Part shown: one piece after another, positions 43,068 through 51,666 of the stretch
Layout: every line of letters starts with the position of its first letter
Numbering within the stretch: position 1 is the stretch's first letter
NCBI GenBank assembly: GCA_965216965.1
Contig: CBDCGX010000010.1
Span: 1-64,000 of the forward strand
DNA: 64,000 nt
From: CBDAKK01 sp965216965
GTDB lineage: Bacteria; Spirochaetota; Spirochaetia; WTKD01; G963693115
Direction: 5' to 3'
Made by a program: the position numbers and the translations under genes
Notes under the pieces: generated by a model
What the model was told of the DNA's origin: nothing
The model's database searches: none
Seen by the model: only the letters and a program-made list of their open reading frames with translations

Positions 43068-44387
43068 ATGGCTTTGAGGAGAGTTTTGTTTTTATATAAT
43101 AAAAAAACTATAGAATATATATTCTTTATAATTTTTACTTGTACAATATTTCTTTTACATATTGTTACTGGGTTTTCTCAAGTAGCAAATCAATTAAAAG
43201 GAACTCGTGTTCCTAATGAAGATAACATATTCTTAAGTGCGCCACAATTGAAATATACCTCTTGGAAGAATTACTTAGAGTATCCTAATGCTCCTTCTAT
43301 TAAAGCGGAGTCGTATTTGCTTGTGCACGTAAACACTGGACAAGTAATATATAATTATAACTCACAGCAAATTATGCCCATTGCTTCTCTTACTAAGATT
43401 ATGACGGCACTTTTAGTTTTTGAAGCTATTTCTCAAAAAGATTTTTTTCTTGACAAGCAATATGATGTACGTCAAGAGCATCTTAATAATTTACCATTTG
43501 ATGCTTCTATTATGGGTCTACAAGCAGGAGATAAACCTACGGGTGAAGATCTCCTTAAAGGATTACTCATACATTCTGCAAATGATGCTGCAAATGTGTT
43601 GGCCTTTGTGTTGGCAGGTTCTATAGATAATTTTGTGTTTTTAATGAATAATAAAGCAGTGCAATTACAACTCATGAATACTCGTTTTTCAGATTCATCT
43701 GGACTTTCTGCGTATAATGTATCTACTGCCGAAGATATTGCGCGGCTTTCTATTTATTTTTTGAAACGTTCATTTTATTTTCCAGTAACAGATATTACTA
43801 GTCTTCCAAGCATTAGATGGAAGGGAAGAATATATAAAAATACAAATTTACTTATACAAAAAAACAAAGAAGTTGATGGGCTAAAAACTGGATATACAGA
43901 GGAAGCTGGATTCCATATTGTTACTACCGCATTTAGAAAGCAAACAAGGTTGCTTTCAGTGCTTATGCGGGTAAAGACAAATAGCCTTGCAGAAGGAGTA
44001 GTACTACGATCAAAAGAATCGTGGAGATTATTACAATATGGACTAGATAAATTTCAGCCCATAAGGTTTACATATACTCGCAATGTGGGCGTTCTGGGAG
44101 GAAAAAAAGAAGCTATTAAAATTTATACGGAATCTCCAGTGTTTTATGTGCCTACTCAATGGATTCCAAGAATAGATTCTCAGTTTACAATTATATACAA
44201 AAATGAAAAATCAGAGTTGTGGGCACCTATAGAAGAAGATGCTGTTGTGGGTAATATTCGATTTTATCTTAATGAAAGTAACAAAACTATTGCTATTACT
44301 ACATTGTTTAGTTCAGAATCTGTAGAAAAATCGTCGTTTATACGCCGAATTATAGACTTCTTTAAGGTTCGAAAGAAGAATTTATAA
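43068..44387 (+). CDS. dacA: D-alanyl-D-alanine carboxypeptidase (S11 family)
   Basis: S11 carboxypeptidases trim peptidoglycan stem peptides in the periplasm. The 439-residue protein has a membrane segment near residues 20-40, the active-site SxxK as IASLTKIMTA (Ser and Lys present), SxN as HSANDAANVLA, and KTG as DGLKTGYTEEAGFH. The C-terminal domain ends with a basic, amphipathic tail (IRRIIDFFKVRKKNL) like the membrane-anchoring tail of DacA. The start may be ATG 43068 or TTG 43086 (gaggag five bases upstream). It follows the OmpA-like gene and may share its transcript. Confidence 0.9.
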   Translation: MALRRVLFLYNKKTIEYIFFIIFTCTIFLLHIVTGFSQVANQLKGTRVPNEDNIFLSAPQLKYTSWKNYLEYPNAPSIKAESYLLVHVNTGQVIYNYNSQQIMPIASLTKIMTALLVFEAISQKDFFLDKQYDVRQEHLNNLPFDASIMGLQAGDKPTGEDLLKGLLIHSANDAANVLAFVLAGSIDNFVFLMNNKAVQLQLMNTRFSDSSGLSAYNVSTAEDIARLSIYFLKRSFYFPVTDITSLPSIRWKGRIYKNTNLLIQKNKEVDGLKTGYTEEAGFHIVTTAFRKQTRLLSVLMRVKTNSLAEGVVLRSKESWRLLQYGLDKFQPIRFTYTRNVGVLGGKKEAIKIYTESPVFYVPTQWIPRIDSQFTIIYKNEKSELWAPIEEDAVVGNIRFYLNESNKTIAITTLFSSESVEKSSFIRRIIDFFKVRKKNL

Positions 44388-44488
44388 TGTTATTCATAAT
44401 AAAAAGCTTTAAGAAATATGATTTATTGTTTTAAAAGGTGGTTTTTTACATTTAAGGTGGGATTTATATTTATTTTTATGAATTTCAC

Positions 44489-44518
44489 TTGCGTAGTATT
44501 TATTTTTTAGTATACAAT
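44489..44518 (+). promoter_or_regulatory. promoter for the coiled-coil gene
   Basis: TTGCGT (44489-44494) and TACAAT (44513-44518) are spaced by 18 bases, four and five matches. The expected transcript start near 44525 leads into the G7 run (44528-44534) that serves as the ribosome site ahead of ATG 44540. Upstream of it are two similar AAGGTGG motifs (44436 and 44453). Confidence 0.45.
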
Positions 44519-44539
44519 AATATATACGGGGGGGACATA

Positions 44540-47500
44540 ATGTCTATTATTATTGATGGAGTGCTATTATTATTGATAATAGGGCTTTTTATATTAAATA
44601 GGTCTCAGAAAAAGATGAGCACGTCTTATCGAGATGAATCTCTTTTAGAAGAAAAAAATAAATTTAAAAAATCAGTTGAGAAAATCACAAAGGAGCAATA
44701 CAGAAAGCTTGATAGGATTTCTCAAGAGACAATAGGAGCAGAAAGGAATATTTCAACAATATTTCAAAAGATGAGTGCTATTGCTACAGAAATGGCTTCA
44801 ATGAAAAAAGATGTAAAAGCAGATCAAACTATTATTCAAGCATTTAATGAGCATTCAAAAGAATTTACTCAGCAGCTACCACAATCTCAAAAGGCTATAG
44901 AAATGCTTTCGCATCTTTGCAATAGGGCAAAAGAATACGGAATACAGTTAGAGCAACGTGTTACTACTCATAATAATATTATTGATGCTTCTTTAGGAAG
45001 AGAGAAAGAGTTTACAGAGAAAATGAGACAATTAGAATATTATATTTCTGAGATTACAGATAAGGTAACTCATATGGTAGAAGATTCTATTTCTGTTCAA
45101 CAAAGGAAAATAGATACCATAATTATGGAAACACAGAAAGCATTCCAAGAGGGCATAGATGGATTTATGGAAGAGGAGAAACAAAAAATACATAACTTTA
45201 TACAATCGGAGCAGGGTGCTATTAATGCTATGATACATACACACAATACGCATCTTACAAAAGAACTAGAATATTTAAAGCAGAATAAAACAGATATTTC
45301 ACAGTTTGTAGATGAGCAACAAGAGAGATTAAGTATGATAAAAGAAGATTCTATTCTTACTATGCGTACTATTATGGGAAAACAGGAAGAGGAAATACAA
45401 ACAAAATTATTGAAATTAGAAGATGATATTCAATTGAGAATTTCAAACCTCAAAGAAGTTCTTGAAACAGATATACATAAAGCAAAAACAGCTATTACCC
45501 CTCTTATGGATACATTTTCCCATATAAAACAAGAAGTCTTTAGTCAGAAAGAAGAAGTATCACGTTTTTATACAAAGATTAAATCTATGATAGTAGAGGA
45601 AAATAAAGAGTTGAGTGCAATGCATCAAAAAGTAAGTGAGGAAGTATATTCTACCAAGGCAAATTTGGAAGATATTAGAACGGAGCTAAAAACAGAACTT
45701 ATTAAAAAAATAGGAAATTATTCAGATCATTGGGACAAAGAAGTACAGCAAAAAAAGAATGAATTAGATGTTTATATAAATAGTCTAGATAATTATTTAT
45801 TAGAATTACAGAAAAAAACAGATGATGATGTTAGTTGTATGTTGCAAAATGCAAAGAAGGCTCAAGAAAACATATATGTTCAATATGAAAAAGGTACAGA
45901 AGATTTCTCGAAATTTTGCGAAGAGAAATATATGAGCAAAGAAAAAGAAGTGAATAATTACATACATAATTTAGAAGGTAATTTATCAGAATTGCAAACA
46001 AGAATAGATAACGATATTAATCGTATGATGCAAAGCTCAGAAGAAGCACAAGGGAAAATATATACTCAATACGAAAAAGGGATAGAAGATTTCTCAAGGT
46101 TTTGCTCCGAAAAATATGCGAGCAAAGAAGAAGAAGTTAATGAATATGTCGATACATATATTTCTGATTGGAAAGTGCGATTGGAAGAAAAAAGAAACGA
46201 GTTTGAAGATATTGTAAAAAACCTTGGTTCTCATGTAAATATTTCATATGAAGATATGAAAGAAAAACTTGAAACATATTCACATGATTTTGAAAATGAT
46301 ATTCAAGAAGTGAGAAATGAAAATGCAGAGCAAATAGAACATATAAAAGAAGAATATGTGAAGTTACAAGAGCAATTGTATAATTATTCGGGAGAAATTC
46401 ACAAAGAGAATCTTGTACATCTTGATAGTTTTAAAGATGAATATCAGAACGTAAAAGAACAAGTCGTAGAAGCTCATCAGAAAAACATTGAACAATTAAA
46501 GCAACTTGAAGAAGAATATGAGCATGTGGAAGAGCAAACCAAGGAACATATATCTCAATTGCATGAAGAAAATATGAAAGATATAAAAGACAAGCATGCT
46601 GAAAATATTTTAGATACCATTGATCAAACCGACCAGTTGCTTAAAGACGCAAAAAAATATGGAGAAACTATTCAAAGTGGTGTAAAAAAAGACTCTGATC
46701 AACTGAGAAAGGAATTTTTAGGAACGAGAAAAAATATAGAAGAGAATATCAATGAGATAACAGAACATGTAGATGCACTTTCTAAAAAGTCTGCAAGACA
46801 AAAAGAATTTTTAGAGAAGGATACCTTTGCTCTTGAAGAATTGCATAAACTTCATGCAGATGCATCTTTACAGACAGATCTTATAAAGCAAAATATACTT
46901 GATATAAAGGCAAAATCTTCGGAATATGAAAAATTAAGAAAGAAGTTTAGAGATTTAGAAACACATGTTGAATCTATGTCTGAAACTGTAGAAAAATTGC
47001 GAATGCAAGAAAGCGATCTAAAAAATGCTATTAAAAACCACGAGCGATTAGGAAAACAGATTAAGAAAATCGACGTTCGCTCAGAAAAAATTGACAATGT
47101 TATTGAGCTATTACAACAAAAAGAAGAAAAAATTTTGGCATTACAACAAACAATACTTGATATACAATCTACACAAAAAGAGATTAATAAGTATGGAGTG
47201 GAATTAGAAAAAAGTAAAAAAGCATATGAACACGCTATTGATGATAGTCACGTGTTGGAGAAAAATATAATACAGCTTGAGAAAGAAGCTGGATCTGTAA
47301 AAGATGAAATATCTTCATGGGATATAAAAGTTAAAAAAATGTCTGATATAATTTCATCAATAGAGCAGAAGCAGTCGGCAGTTAAAGAAATTGCGACGGA
47401 AGTACAGGCTACTACAAATAACATTCCAAAAATAACAGAGAAATTACAAGAAATCACTGATGCACAACGTTGGATAGCTGATCTTGAAACTCGCTTACAA

Positions 47501-47725
47501 AACCTTAACCGTGAAGCATCAGAAAAGCTATCACTTCTTTCGCTTGTAAGTAGTTCTTCTACAGTAGCTGGCAGTCGTAGAAAAGAAAAACTTCGCATGA
47601 CAGAAAAAACCAAGGAAATGATTAGAGGTTTATATGAATATAAATATTCAAAAGAGCGTATTGCACAAGTGCTAAAAATAAGTGTAGGAGAAGTAGAAAT
47701 GGTGCTTGGACAAACACTTATCTAA
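44540..47725 (+). CDS. long coiled-coil membrane-anchored protein, SpiroCoCo-like
   Basis: From ATG 44540 the protein is 1061 residues: an N-terminal membrane helix (IIIDGVLLLLIIGLFILN), then about 950 residues of nearly uninterrupted coiled coil rich in Glu, Lys and Gln, then a C-terminal helix-turn-helix-like segment (MIRGLYEYKYSKERIAQVLK, ISVGEVEMVLG). Spirochaetes encode giant proteins of this design; the SpiroCoCo assignment is by architecture and memory. A 62-residue (186-base) internal duplication lies at 45770-45955 and 45956-46141, sharing YEKGxEDFSxFC and EEVN. A TTG at 44489 would add 17 residues but overlaps the promoter, so ATG 44540 with its G-run is preferred. Confidence 0.82.
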   Translation: MSIIIDGVLLLLIIGLFILNRSQKKMSTSYRDESLLEEKNKFKKSVEKITKEQYRKLDRISQETIGAERNISTIFQKMSAIATEMASMKKDVKADQTIIQAFNEHSKEFTQQLPQSQKAIEMLSHLCNRAKEYGIQLEQRVTTHNNIIDASLGREKEFTEKMRQLEYYISEITDKVTHMVEDSISVQQRKIDTIIMETQKAFQEGIDGFMEEEKQKIHNFIQSEQGAINAMIHTHNTHLTKELEYLKQNKTDISQFVDEQQERLSMIKEDSILTMRTIMGKQEEEIQTKLLKLEDDIQLRISNLKEVLETDIHKAKTAITPLMDTFSHIKQEVFSQKEEVSRFYTKIKSMIVEENKELSAMHQKVSEEVYSTKANLEDIRTELKTELIKKIGNYSDHWDKEVQQKKNELDVYINSLDNYLLELQKKTDDDVSCMLQNAKKAQENIYVQYEKGTEDFSKFCEEKYMSKEKEVNNYIHNLEGNLSELQTRIDNDINRMMQSSEEAQGKIYTQYEKGIEDFSRFCSEKYASKEEEVNEYVDTYISDWKVRLEEKRNEFEDIVKNLGSHVNISYEDMKEKLETYSHDFENDIQEVRNENAEQIEHIKEEYVKLQEQLYNYSGEIHKENLVHLDSFKDEYQNVKEQVVEAHQKNIEQLKQLEEEYEHVEEQTKEHISQLHEENMKDIKDKHAENILDTIDQTDQLLKDAKKYGETIQSGVKKDSDQLRKEFLGTRKNIEENINEITEHVDALSKKSARQKEFLEKDTFALEELHKLHADASLQTDLIKQNILDIKAKSSEYEKLRKKFRDLETHVESMSETVEKLRMQESDLKNAIKNHERLGKQIKKIDVRSEKIDNVIELLQQKEEKILALQQTILDIQSTQKEINKYGVELEKSKKAYEHAIDDSHVLEKNIIQLEKEAGSVKDEISSWDIKVKKMSDIISSIEQKQSAVKEIATEVQATTNNIPKITEKLQEITDAQRWIADLETRLQNLNREASEKLSLLSLVSSSSTVAGSRRKEKLRMTEKTKEMIRGLYEYKYSKERIAQVLKISVGEVEMVLGQTLI
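45770..46141 (+). repeat. tandem 186-base coding duplication in the coiled-coil gene
   Basis: Two direct repeats of 62 codons (45770-45955, 45956-46141) encode related segments: YINSLDNYLLELQKK and YIHNLEGNLSELQTR at the start, IYVQYEKGTEDFSKFC and IYTQYEKGIEDFSRFC in the middle. Divergence is moderate, so the duplication is old and both copies are kept in phase with the heptad repeat. Confidence 0.7.
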
Positions 47726-47763
47726 TAATGCGTAGATTAATTATGTACTGAGTAAGAAAAAAT

Positions 47764-48735
47764 ATGAATATATCGGTATTAGATACTGACCATCTTGGTG
47801 ATGATATTGACTTCACCCCCCTTACACATCTTGCAAATAGGTATGGAGGAAGATGTACTCTCTACGATAATACAAGCGATGAGGATTTTTTTTCACATTG
47901 CATGTCTTCTCAAATACTTGTAGCCAATAGAGTAAAGTTTACTCAAGATAAGCTAAAGAGATTAAATGATCTCAAATTAATTGCAATTACTGCTACGGGA
48001 TTTAATTCTATAGATATTGATGCTGCAAAGTTGCTAAAAATAGGAGTTGCGAATGTTCCACATTATTCAACACCGAGTGTAACGCAATTTACATTTTCTT
48101 CGCTTTTTTTCCTGATGAATCATATGTCGTTTTATGATTCTTTTGTAAAGAGCGGAAGATATTCTAAAGGCATAGTATCAAGTAATTTAGATCGTTCGTG
48201 GCATGAATTGAAATCCTTGACGTGGGGAATTATAGGCATGGGACATATAGGGCGAGAGGTCGCACGTATTGCGAAAACATTTGGATCTCATGTTGTATAT
48301 TATTCTACAAGTGGAAAAAACATGAATGCACCTTATACCCACCTTCCGTTATTGCAGCTTCTTTCTGAAAGTGATATTATTTCTGTACATGCACCTCTTA
48401 ACACAGTTACTCGTGGGCTACTCAATGCAGAAACGCTGAGCCGTGTTAAAAAGAATGCTATATTAATAAACGTAGGACGTGGTGGCATTATTGATGAAGA
48501 AGCTATAGCGAATATGATAAATACTAATGCCATTGGAGGGGTAGTTATAGATGTGTTTGAGCGAGAACCGTTGCATCCTAGTAACCCCTTGCTTTCGGTG
48601 AAATATCCCGAGCGTTTATTACTAACTCCCCACATAGCGTGGTCAAGTATTGAGGCGAGAAGAAAACTTGTACAAGTTGTACATAGCAATATAACTGCTT
48701 TTTTGGAGGGGAGAGAAGAGAATAGGGTGTGCTAG
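47764..48735 (+). CDS. D-2-hydroxyacid dehydrogenase
   Basis: Members of this NAD-dependent family reduce 2-keto acids such as hydroxypyruvate or pyruvate. The 323-residue protein has WGIIGMGHIGREVARIAKTF (Rossmann glycine motif), VHAPLNTVTRGLLNAETL, NVGRGGIIDEEAIANMI and the catalytic triad residues Arg in NVGRGG, Glu in EREPL, His in TPHIAW. Similarity is closest to hydroxypyruvate reductase/glycerate dehydrogenase, but the substrate cannot be fixed from the sequence. It is 39 bases after the coiled-coil gene. Confidence 0.88.
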   Translation: MNISVLDTDHLGDDIDFTPLTHLANRYGGRCTLYDNTSDEDFFSHCMSSQILVANRVKFTQDKLKRLNDLKLIAITATGFNSIDIDAAKLLKIGVANVPHYSTPSVTQFTFSSLFFLMNHMSFYDSFVKSGRYSKGIVSSNLDRSWHELKSLTWGIIGMGHIGREVARIAKTFGSHVVYYSTSGKNMNAPYTHLPLLQLLSESDIISVHAPLNTVTRGLLNAETLSRVKKNAILINVGRGGIIDEEAIANMINTNAIGGVVIDVFEREPLHPSNPLLSVKYPERLLLTPHIAWSSIEARRKLVQVVHSNITAFLEGREENRVC

Positions 48736-48770
48736 AGACATTTTGTTTTAGCTAATGTACTCTTATAGGG

Positions 48771-48837
48771 ACTTGACATTTTATTTTACTATTACTATTT
48801 TAAGTAATATAGTAAGCTAAACATTTTAATGTCAAGT
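48771..48837. promoter_or_regulatory. grpE-dnaK promoter inside a 10-bp inverted repeat
   Basis: Plus-strand promoter: TTGACA (48773-48778), 17-base spacer, TATTTT (48796-48801). ACTTGACATT at 48771-48780 is repeated inverted as AATGTCAAGT at 48828-48837, so the minus strand also reads TTGACA, with TATATT after 18 bases (48811-48806). The two promoters face each other with -10 boxes four bases apart. No CIRCE (TTAGCACTC-N9-GAGTGCTAA) is visible. Whether the minus-strand promoter works is unknown; it would give transcripts antisense to the dehydrogenase. Confidence 0.5.
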
Positions 48838-48883
48838 AATGTGTCCTTACAAAAGAATTATAAATATTTAGGTGAATTTATAT

Positions 48884-49594
48884 ATGAAAAACATAACTAC
48901 TAAGAATAATCAAAGCGTATATACAGAAGAAGACGATATGGCGTCATCTATGAAAACATCTTCAGAAGAAGCGAATATATTGAGAGAAAATCAACACGGA
49001 AAATGCGAAGGTAAATGTATAGAAGAAGAGTGTACTTCGCAAGAAGAATGTTGTCCAGAATGCAAAGAAAATGTTTCTGTAGAGAATGGTAATAAAATAG
49101 AAAATCAAGATATATTTAAAAAGTTGGAAGAAGAAAATCAAAGATTAAAAGATGAACTTTTAAGAGTTCATGCAGAAATGGATAACTCTAGAAAACGACT
49201 TCAAAAGCTTTTTGAAGAGAAGACGCAAGAAAAAACAAAAGATCTTCTCTTAGATATAGTGGAATTGCTTGATAATTTTGAAAGAGCGATAGGGGCAGAG
49301 AATGTAACGGATAAAAAAGAGGTAGGCGATTCACAGCTTTCGGCTGTTATAGAAGGCGTAAAAATGATAGAAATACAATTTTTACAGACATTAAGTAATA
49401 AATGGGGGCTTGAACGATATGAGTCGGTAAATGTAGAATTTAATCCCGAAAAACATGAGGCAATGATGAAAGAAGAATCAGAAAAGGTCTCTGCTGATGT
49501 TGTTGTGGAAGAATATGCCAAAGGATATGTCTTTCGCGAAAAAGTATTGCGACCAGCAAAGGTAAAAGTCGCAGTGCCTAAAGAAGAAAAATAA
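48884..49594 (+). CDS. grpE: nucleotide exchange factor GrpE with Cys-rich head
   Basis: GrpE releases ADP from DnaK. I start at ATG 48884 (236 residues); a GTG at 48872 has no ribosome site. Residues about 78-236 form the GrpE core: the long coiled coil EEENQRLKDELLRVHAEMDN, SRKRLQKLF, ELLDNFERAI, GVKMIEIQFLQTL and the tail FREKVLRPAKVKV with PEKHEAM. The head (about 75 residues) is acidic and holds six cysteines at about 41, 45, 50, 56, 57 and 60 (GKCEGKCIEEECTSQEECCP), which I have not seen in other GrpE proteins. First gene of the grpE-dnaK unit. Confidence 0.92.
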   Translation: MKNITTKNNQSVYTEEDDMASSMKTSSEEANILRENQHGKCEGKCIEEECTSQEECCPECKENVSVENGNKIENQDIFKKLEEENQRLKDELLRVHAEMDNSRKRLQKLFEEKTQEKTKDLLLDIVELLDNFERAIGAENVTDKKEVGDSQLSAVIEGVKMIEIQFLQTLSNKWGLERYESVNVEFNPEKHEAMMKEESEKVSADVVVEEYAKGYVFREKVLRPAKVKVAVPKEEK

Positions 49595-49620
49595 GAATTT
49601 TAAAGAAGGAAGGTATAAAT

Positions 49621-51543
49621 ATGGCAAAAATCATAGGAATAGATTTAGGAACAACGAATAGTTGTGTTGCTGTAATAGAAGGTGGGGAGCCCGTAGTAAT
49701 TCAAAACGAAGAGGGACAACGTACTACTCCATCTATTGTTGCTTTTTCAAAGAAAGGAGGAGCAATTGAAAGAATTGTTGGTCAAAATGCAAAGAACCAA
49801 ATGGTTACAAATCCGGAAAACACGGTGTACTCAATTAAACGCTTTATGGGAAGAAATTACTCTGAGGTTTCTGAAGAAACAAAGAGAATTCCATATACGG
49901 TAAAGCAAGAAGGAAAAGGTGGGGTTTCTATTGAGTGTAACGAAAAGAGCTATACTCCACCAGAGATTTCATCAGTGATCTTGCAGAAGATGAAAAAAAC
50001 TGCAGAAGATTATCTTGGAGAAGAAGTAAAAGAGGCAGTTATTACGGTTCCTGCATATTTTAACGATGCTCAAAGACAAGCTACTAAAGATGCAGGTCGT
50101 ATAGCAGGACTTGATGTTAAGCGTATTGTAAATGAACCTACAGCTGCGGCGCTTGCATATGGACTTGATAAAAGTGCAAAAGAAGAGAAAATAGTAGTGT
50201 ATGACCTTGGAGGAGGTACATTTGACATATCTATACTTGAATTAGGAGATGGAGTGTTTGAGGTATGTTCAACAAACGGAGATACACATCTTGGTGGAGA
50301 TAATTTTGATGATGTAATAATAGATCATCTTATAGCTGAGTTTAAAGGTCAGCAGGGGATAGATCTTGGAAAAGACAAAATGGCACTCCAACGGCTTAAA
50401 GAAGCTGCAGAAAAGGCAAAACGAGAGCTTTCTACAACTCAATCAACAGAAATAAATCTTCCGTTTATTACAGCCGACAGTGGTGGCCCAAAACATTTGC
50501 AACTTACACTAAGCAGGGCAAAGTTTGAGCAGATGATAGGCGATTTAGTTGAAAAAACAAAAGCACCTTGTATACAAGCACTTAAAGACGCTTCTGTAAG
50601 TGCAGCAGATATAGATCAAGTTATCTTAGTAGGCGGTTCTACTCGTATTCCTCTTGTACAAAAAGCGGTAGAAGATATTTTTAAGAAAAAACCAAGTAAG
50701 GGAGTAAATCCTGATGAAGTTGTTGCAATGGGTGCAGCAATACAAGGGGGAATACTTGCAGGTGATGTAAAAGATATATTACTGTTAGATGTAACCCCAC
50801 TTTCACTTGGTATAGAAACGCTTGGTGGTGCATTTACTCGGCTTATAGAAAAGAATACGACTATACCAACAAAAAAGTCGCAGATATTTTCAACAGCTGC
50901 AGATAATCAAACAGGGGTTACAATTCATGTTTTACAAGGAGAACGAGAGATTGCATCACAAAATAGGACGCTTGGCAGATTCGAGCTTGTAGGCATTCCT
51001 TCTGCACCTCGTGGAGTTCCTCAGATAGAGGTTACTTTTGATATTGATGCAAATGGCATTGTGCATGTTTCGGCAAAGGATCTTGGAACTGGAAAGGAGC
51101 AGAAAATAAGAATTGAGTCTTCTTCTGGTCTTTCAGAAGAAGAAATAGGAAAAATGGTCAAGGACGCAGAAATACATGCAGAAGAAGACAAAAAACAGCG
51201 GGAGCTTGTAGAAAGCCGTAATATGGCAGAACAACTTGTATATTCAACAGAAAAGTCTCTTAAAGACTATGGAGATAAAATATCTGATGATGATAAAAAG
51301 AAAATAGAAGAAGCTCTTAAAGAAGTGAAAAAAGTAAAAGATTCTGATAATGTAGAAGACATTAAGGCTAAAACTGAGGTTCTTACGAAAGCAGCACACG
51401 CTCTTGCAGAACATATGTATAAGAATACGCAGCAAGAGCAGCAGCAACAGCCAAAAAATGCTACTTTTGATGAGAAAACGAGCGATAATAAGAATGATAA
51501 TAAAAATAAGAATGAGGCTGACTACGAAGTAGTAGATGAATAA
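49621..51543 (+). CDS. dnaK: chaperone protein DnaK (Hsp70)
   Basis: DnaK binds exposed hydrophobic segments in an ATP-dependent cycle. The 640-residue protein has GIDLGTTNSCVAVIEGG, NEPTAAALAYGLDK, DLGGGTFDISILELG, the VGGSTRIPLVQ block and DVTPLSLGIETLGG at the start of the substrate domain, then a C-terminal lid and a Gln/Asn/Lys-rich tail ending NEADYEVVDE, a variation of the EEVD-like tail. aggaagg precedes the ATG; grpE ends 26 bases upstream. A terminator follows at 51576, so dnaJ is a separate unit. Confidence 0.98.
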   Translation: MAKIIGIDLGTTNSCVAVIEGGEPVVIQNEEGQRTTPSIVAFSKKGGAIERIVGQNAKNQMVTNPENTVYSIKRFMGRNYSEVSEETKRIPYTVKQEGKGGVSIECNEKSYTPPEISSVILQKMKKTAEDYLGEEVKEAVITVPAYFNDAQRQATKDAGRIAGLDVKRIVNEPTAAALAYGLDKSAKEEKIVVYDLGGGTFDISILELGDGVFEVCSTNGDTHLGGDNFDDVIIDHLIAEFKGQQGIDLGKDKMALQRLKEAAEKAKRELSTTQSTEINLPFITADSGGPKHLQLTLSRAKFEQMIGDLVEKTKAPCIQALKDASVSAADIDQVILVGGSTRIPLVQKAVEDIFKKKPSKGVNPDEVVAMGAAIQGGILAGDVKDILLLDVTPLSLGIETLGGAFTRLIEKNTTIPTKKSQIFSTAADNQTGVTIHVLQGEREIASQNRTLGRFELVGIPSAPRGVPQIEVTFDIDANGIVHVSAKDLGTGKEQKIRIESSSGLSEEEIGKMVKDAEIHAEEDKKQRELVESRNMAEQLVYSTEKSLKDYGDKISDDDKKKIEEALKEVKKVKDSDNVEDIKAKTEVLTKAAHALAEHMYKNTQQEQQQQPKNATFDEKTSDNKNDNKNKNEADYEVVDE

Positions 51544-51575
51544 AAGATTATTCTTAATTAAAAAATAGAGATTTT

Positions 51576-51605
51576 ACACCTATGTTTTGTTGCGTAGGTG
51601 TTTTC
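51576..51605 (+). terminator. Rho-independent terminator after dnaK
   Basis: The stem ACACCTATG/CGTAGGTGT (51576-51584 with 51593-51601, one T-G wobble) encloses an eight-base loop and is followed by TTTTC. It separates grpE-dnaK from dnaJ. A TATACT at 51624-51629 could be the -10 box for dnaJ but lacks a clear -35. Confidence 0.75.
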
Positions 51606-51666
51606 TATAATTCAATTACGTGTTATACTTTATGTAATATGCTAAACGTGGAGCGGATAAAATAAA

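Noticed and set aside
47248..47613. Minus-strand reading frame in the coiled-coil gene
   Set aside because: Shadow of the strongly biased Glu/Lys/Gln codons in the plus-strand gene; no family features.
48721..48883. CIRCE operator for HrcA before grpE-dnaK
   Set aside because: No TTAGCACTC-N9-GAGTGCTAA or close variation is present; only a different inverted repeat.
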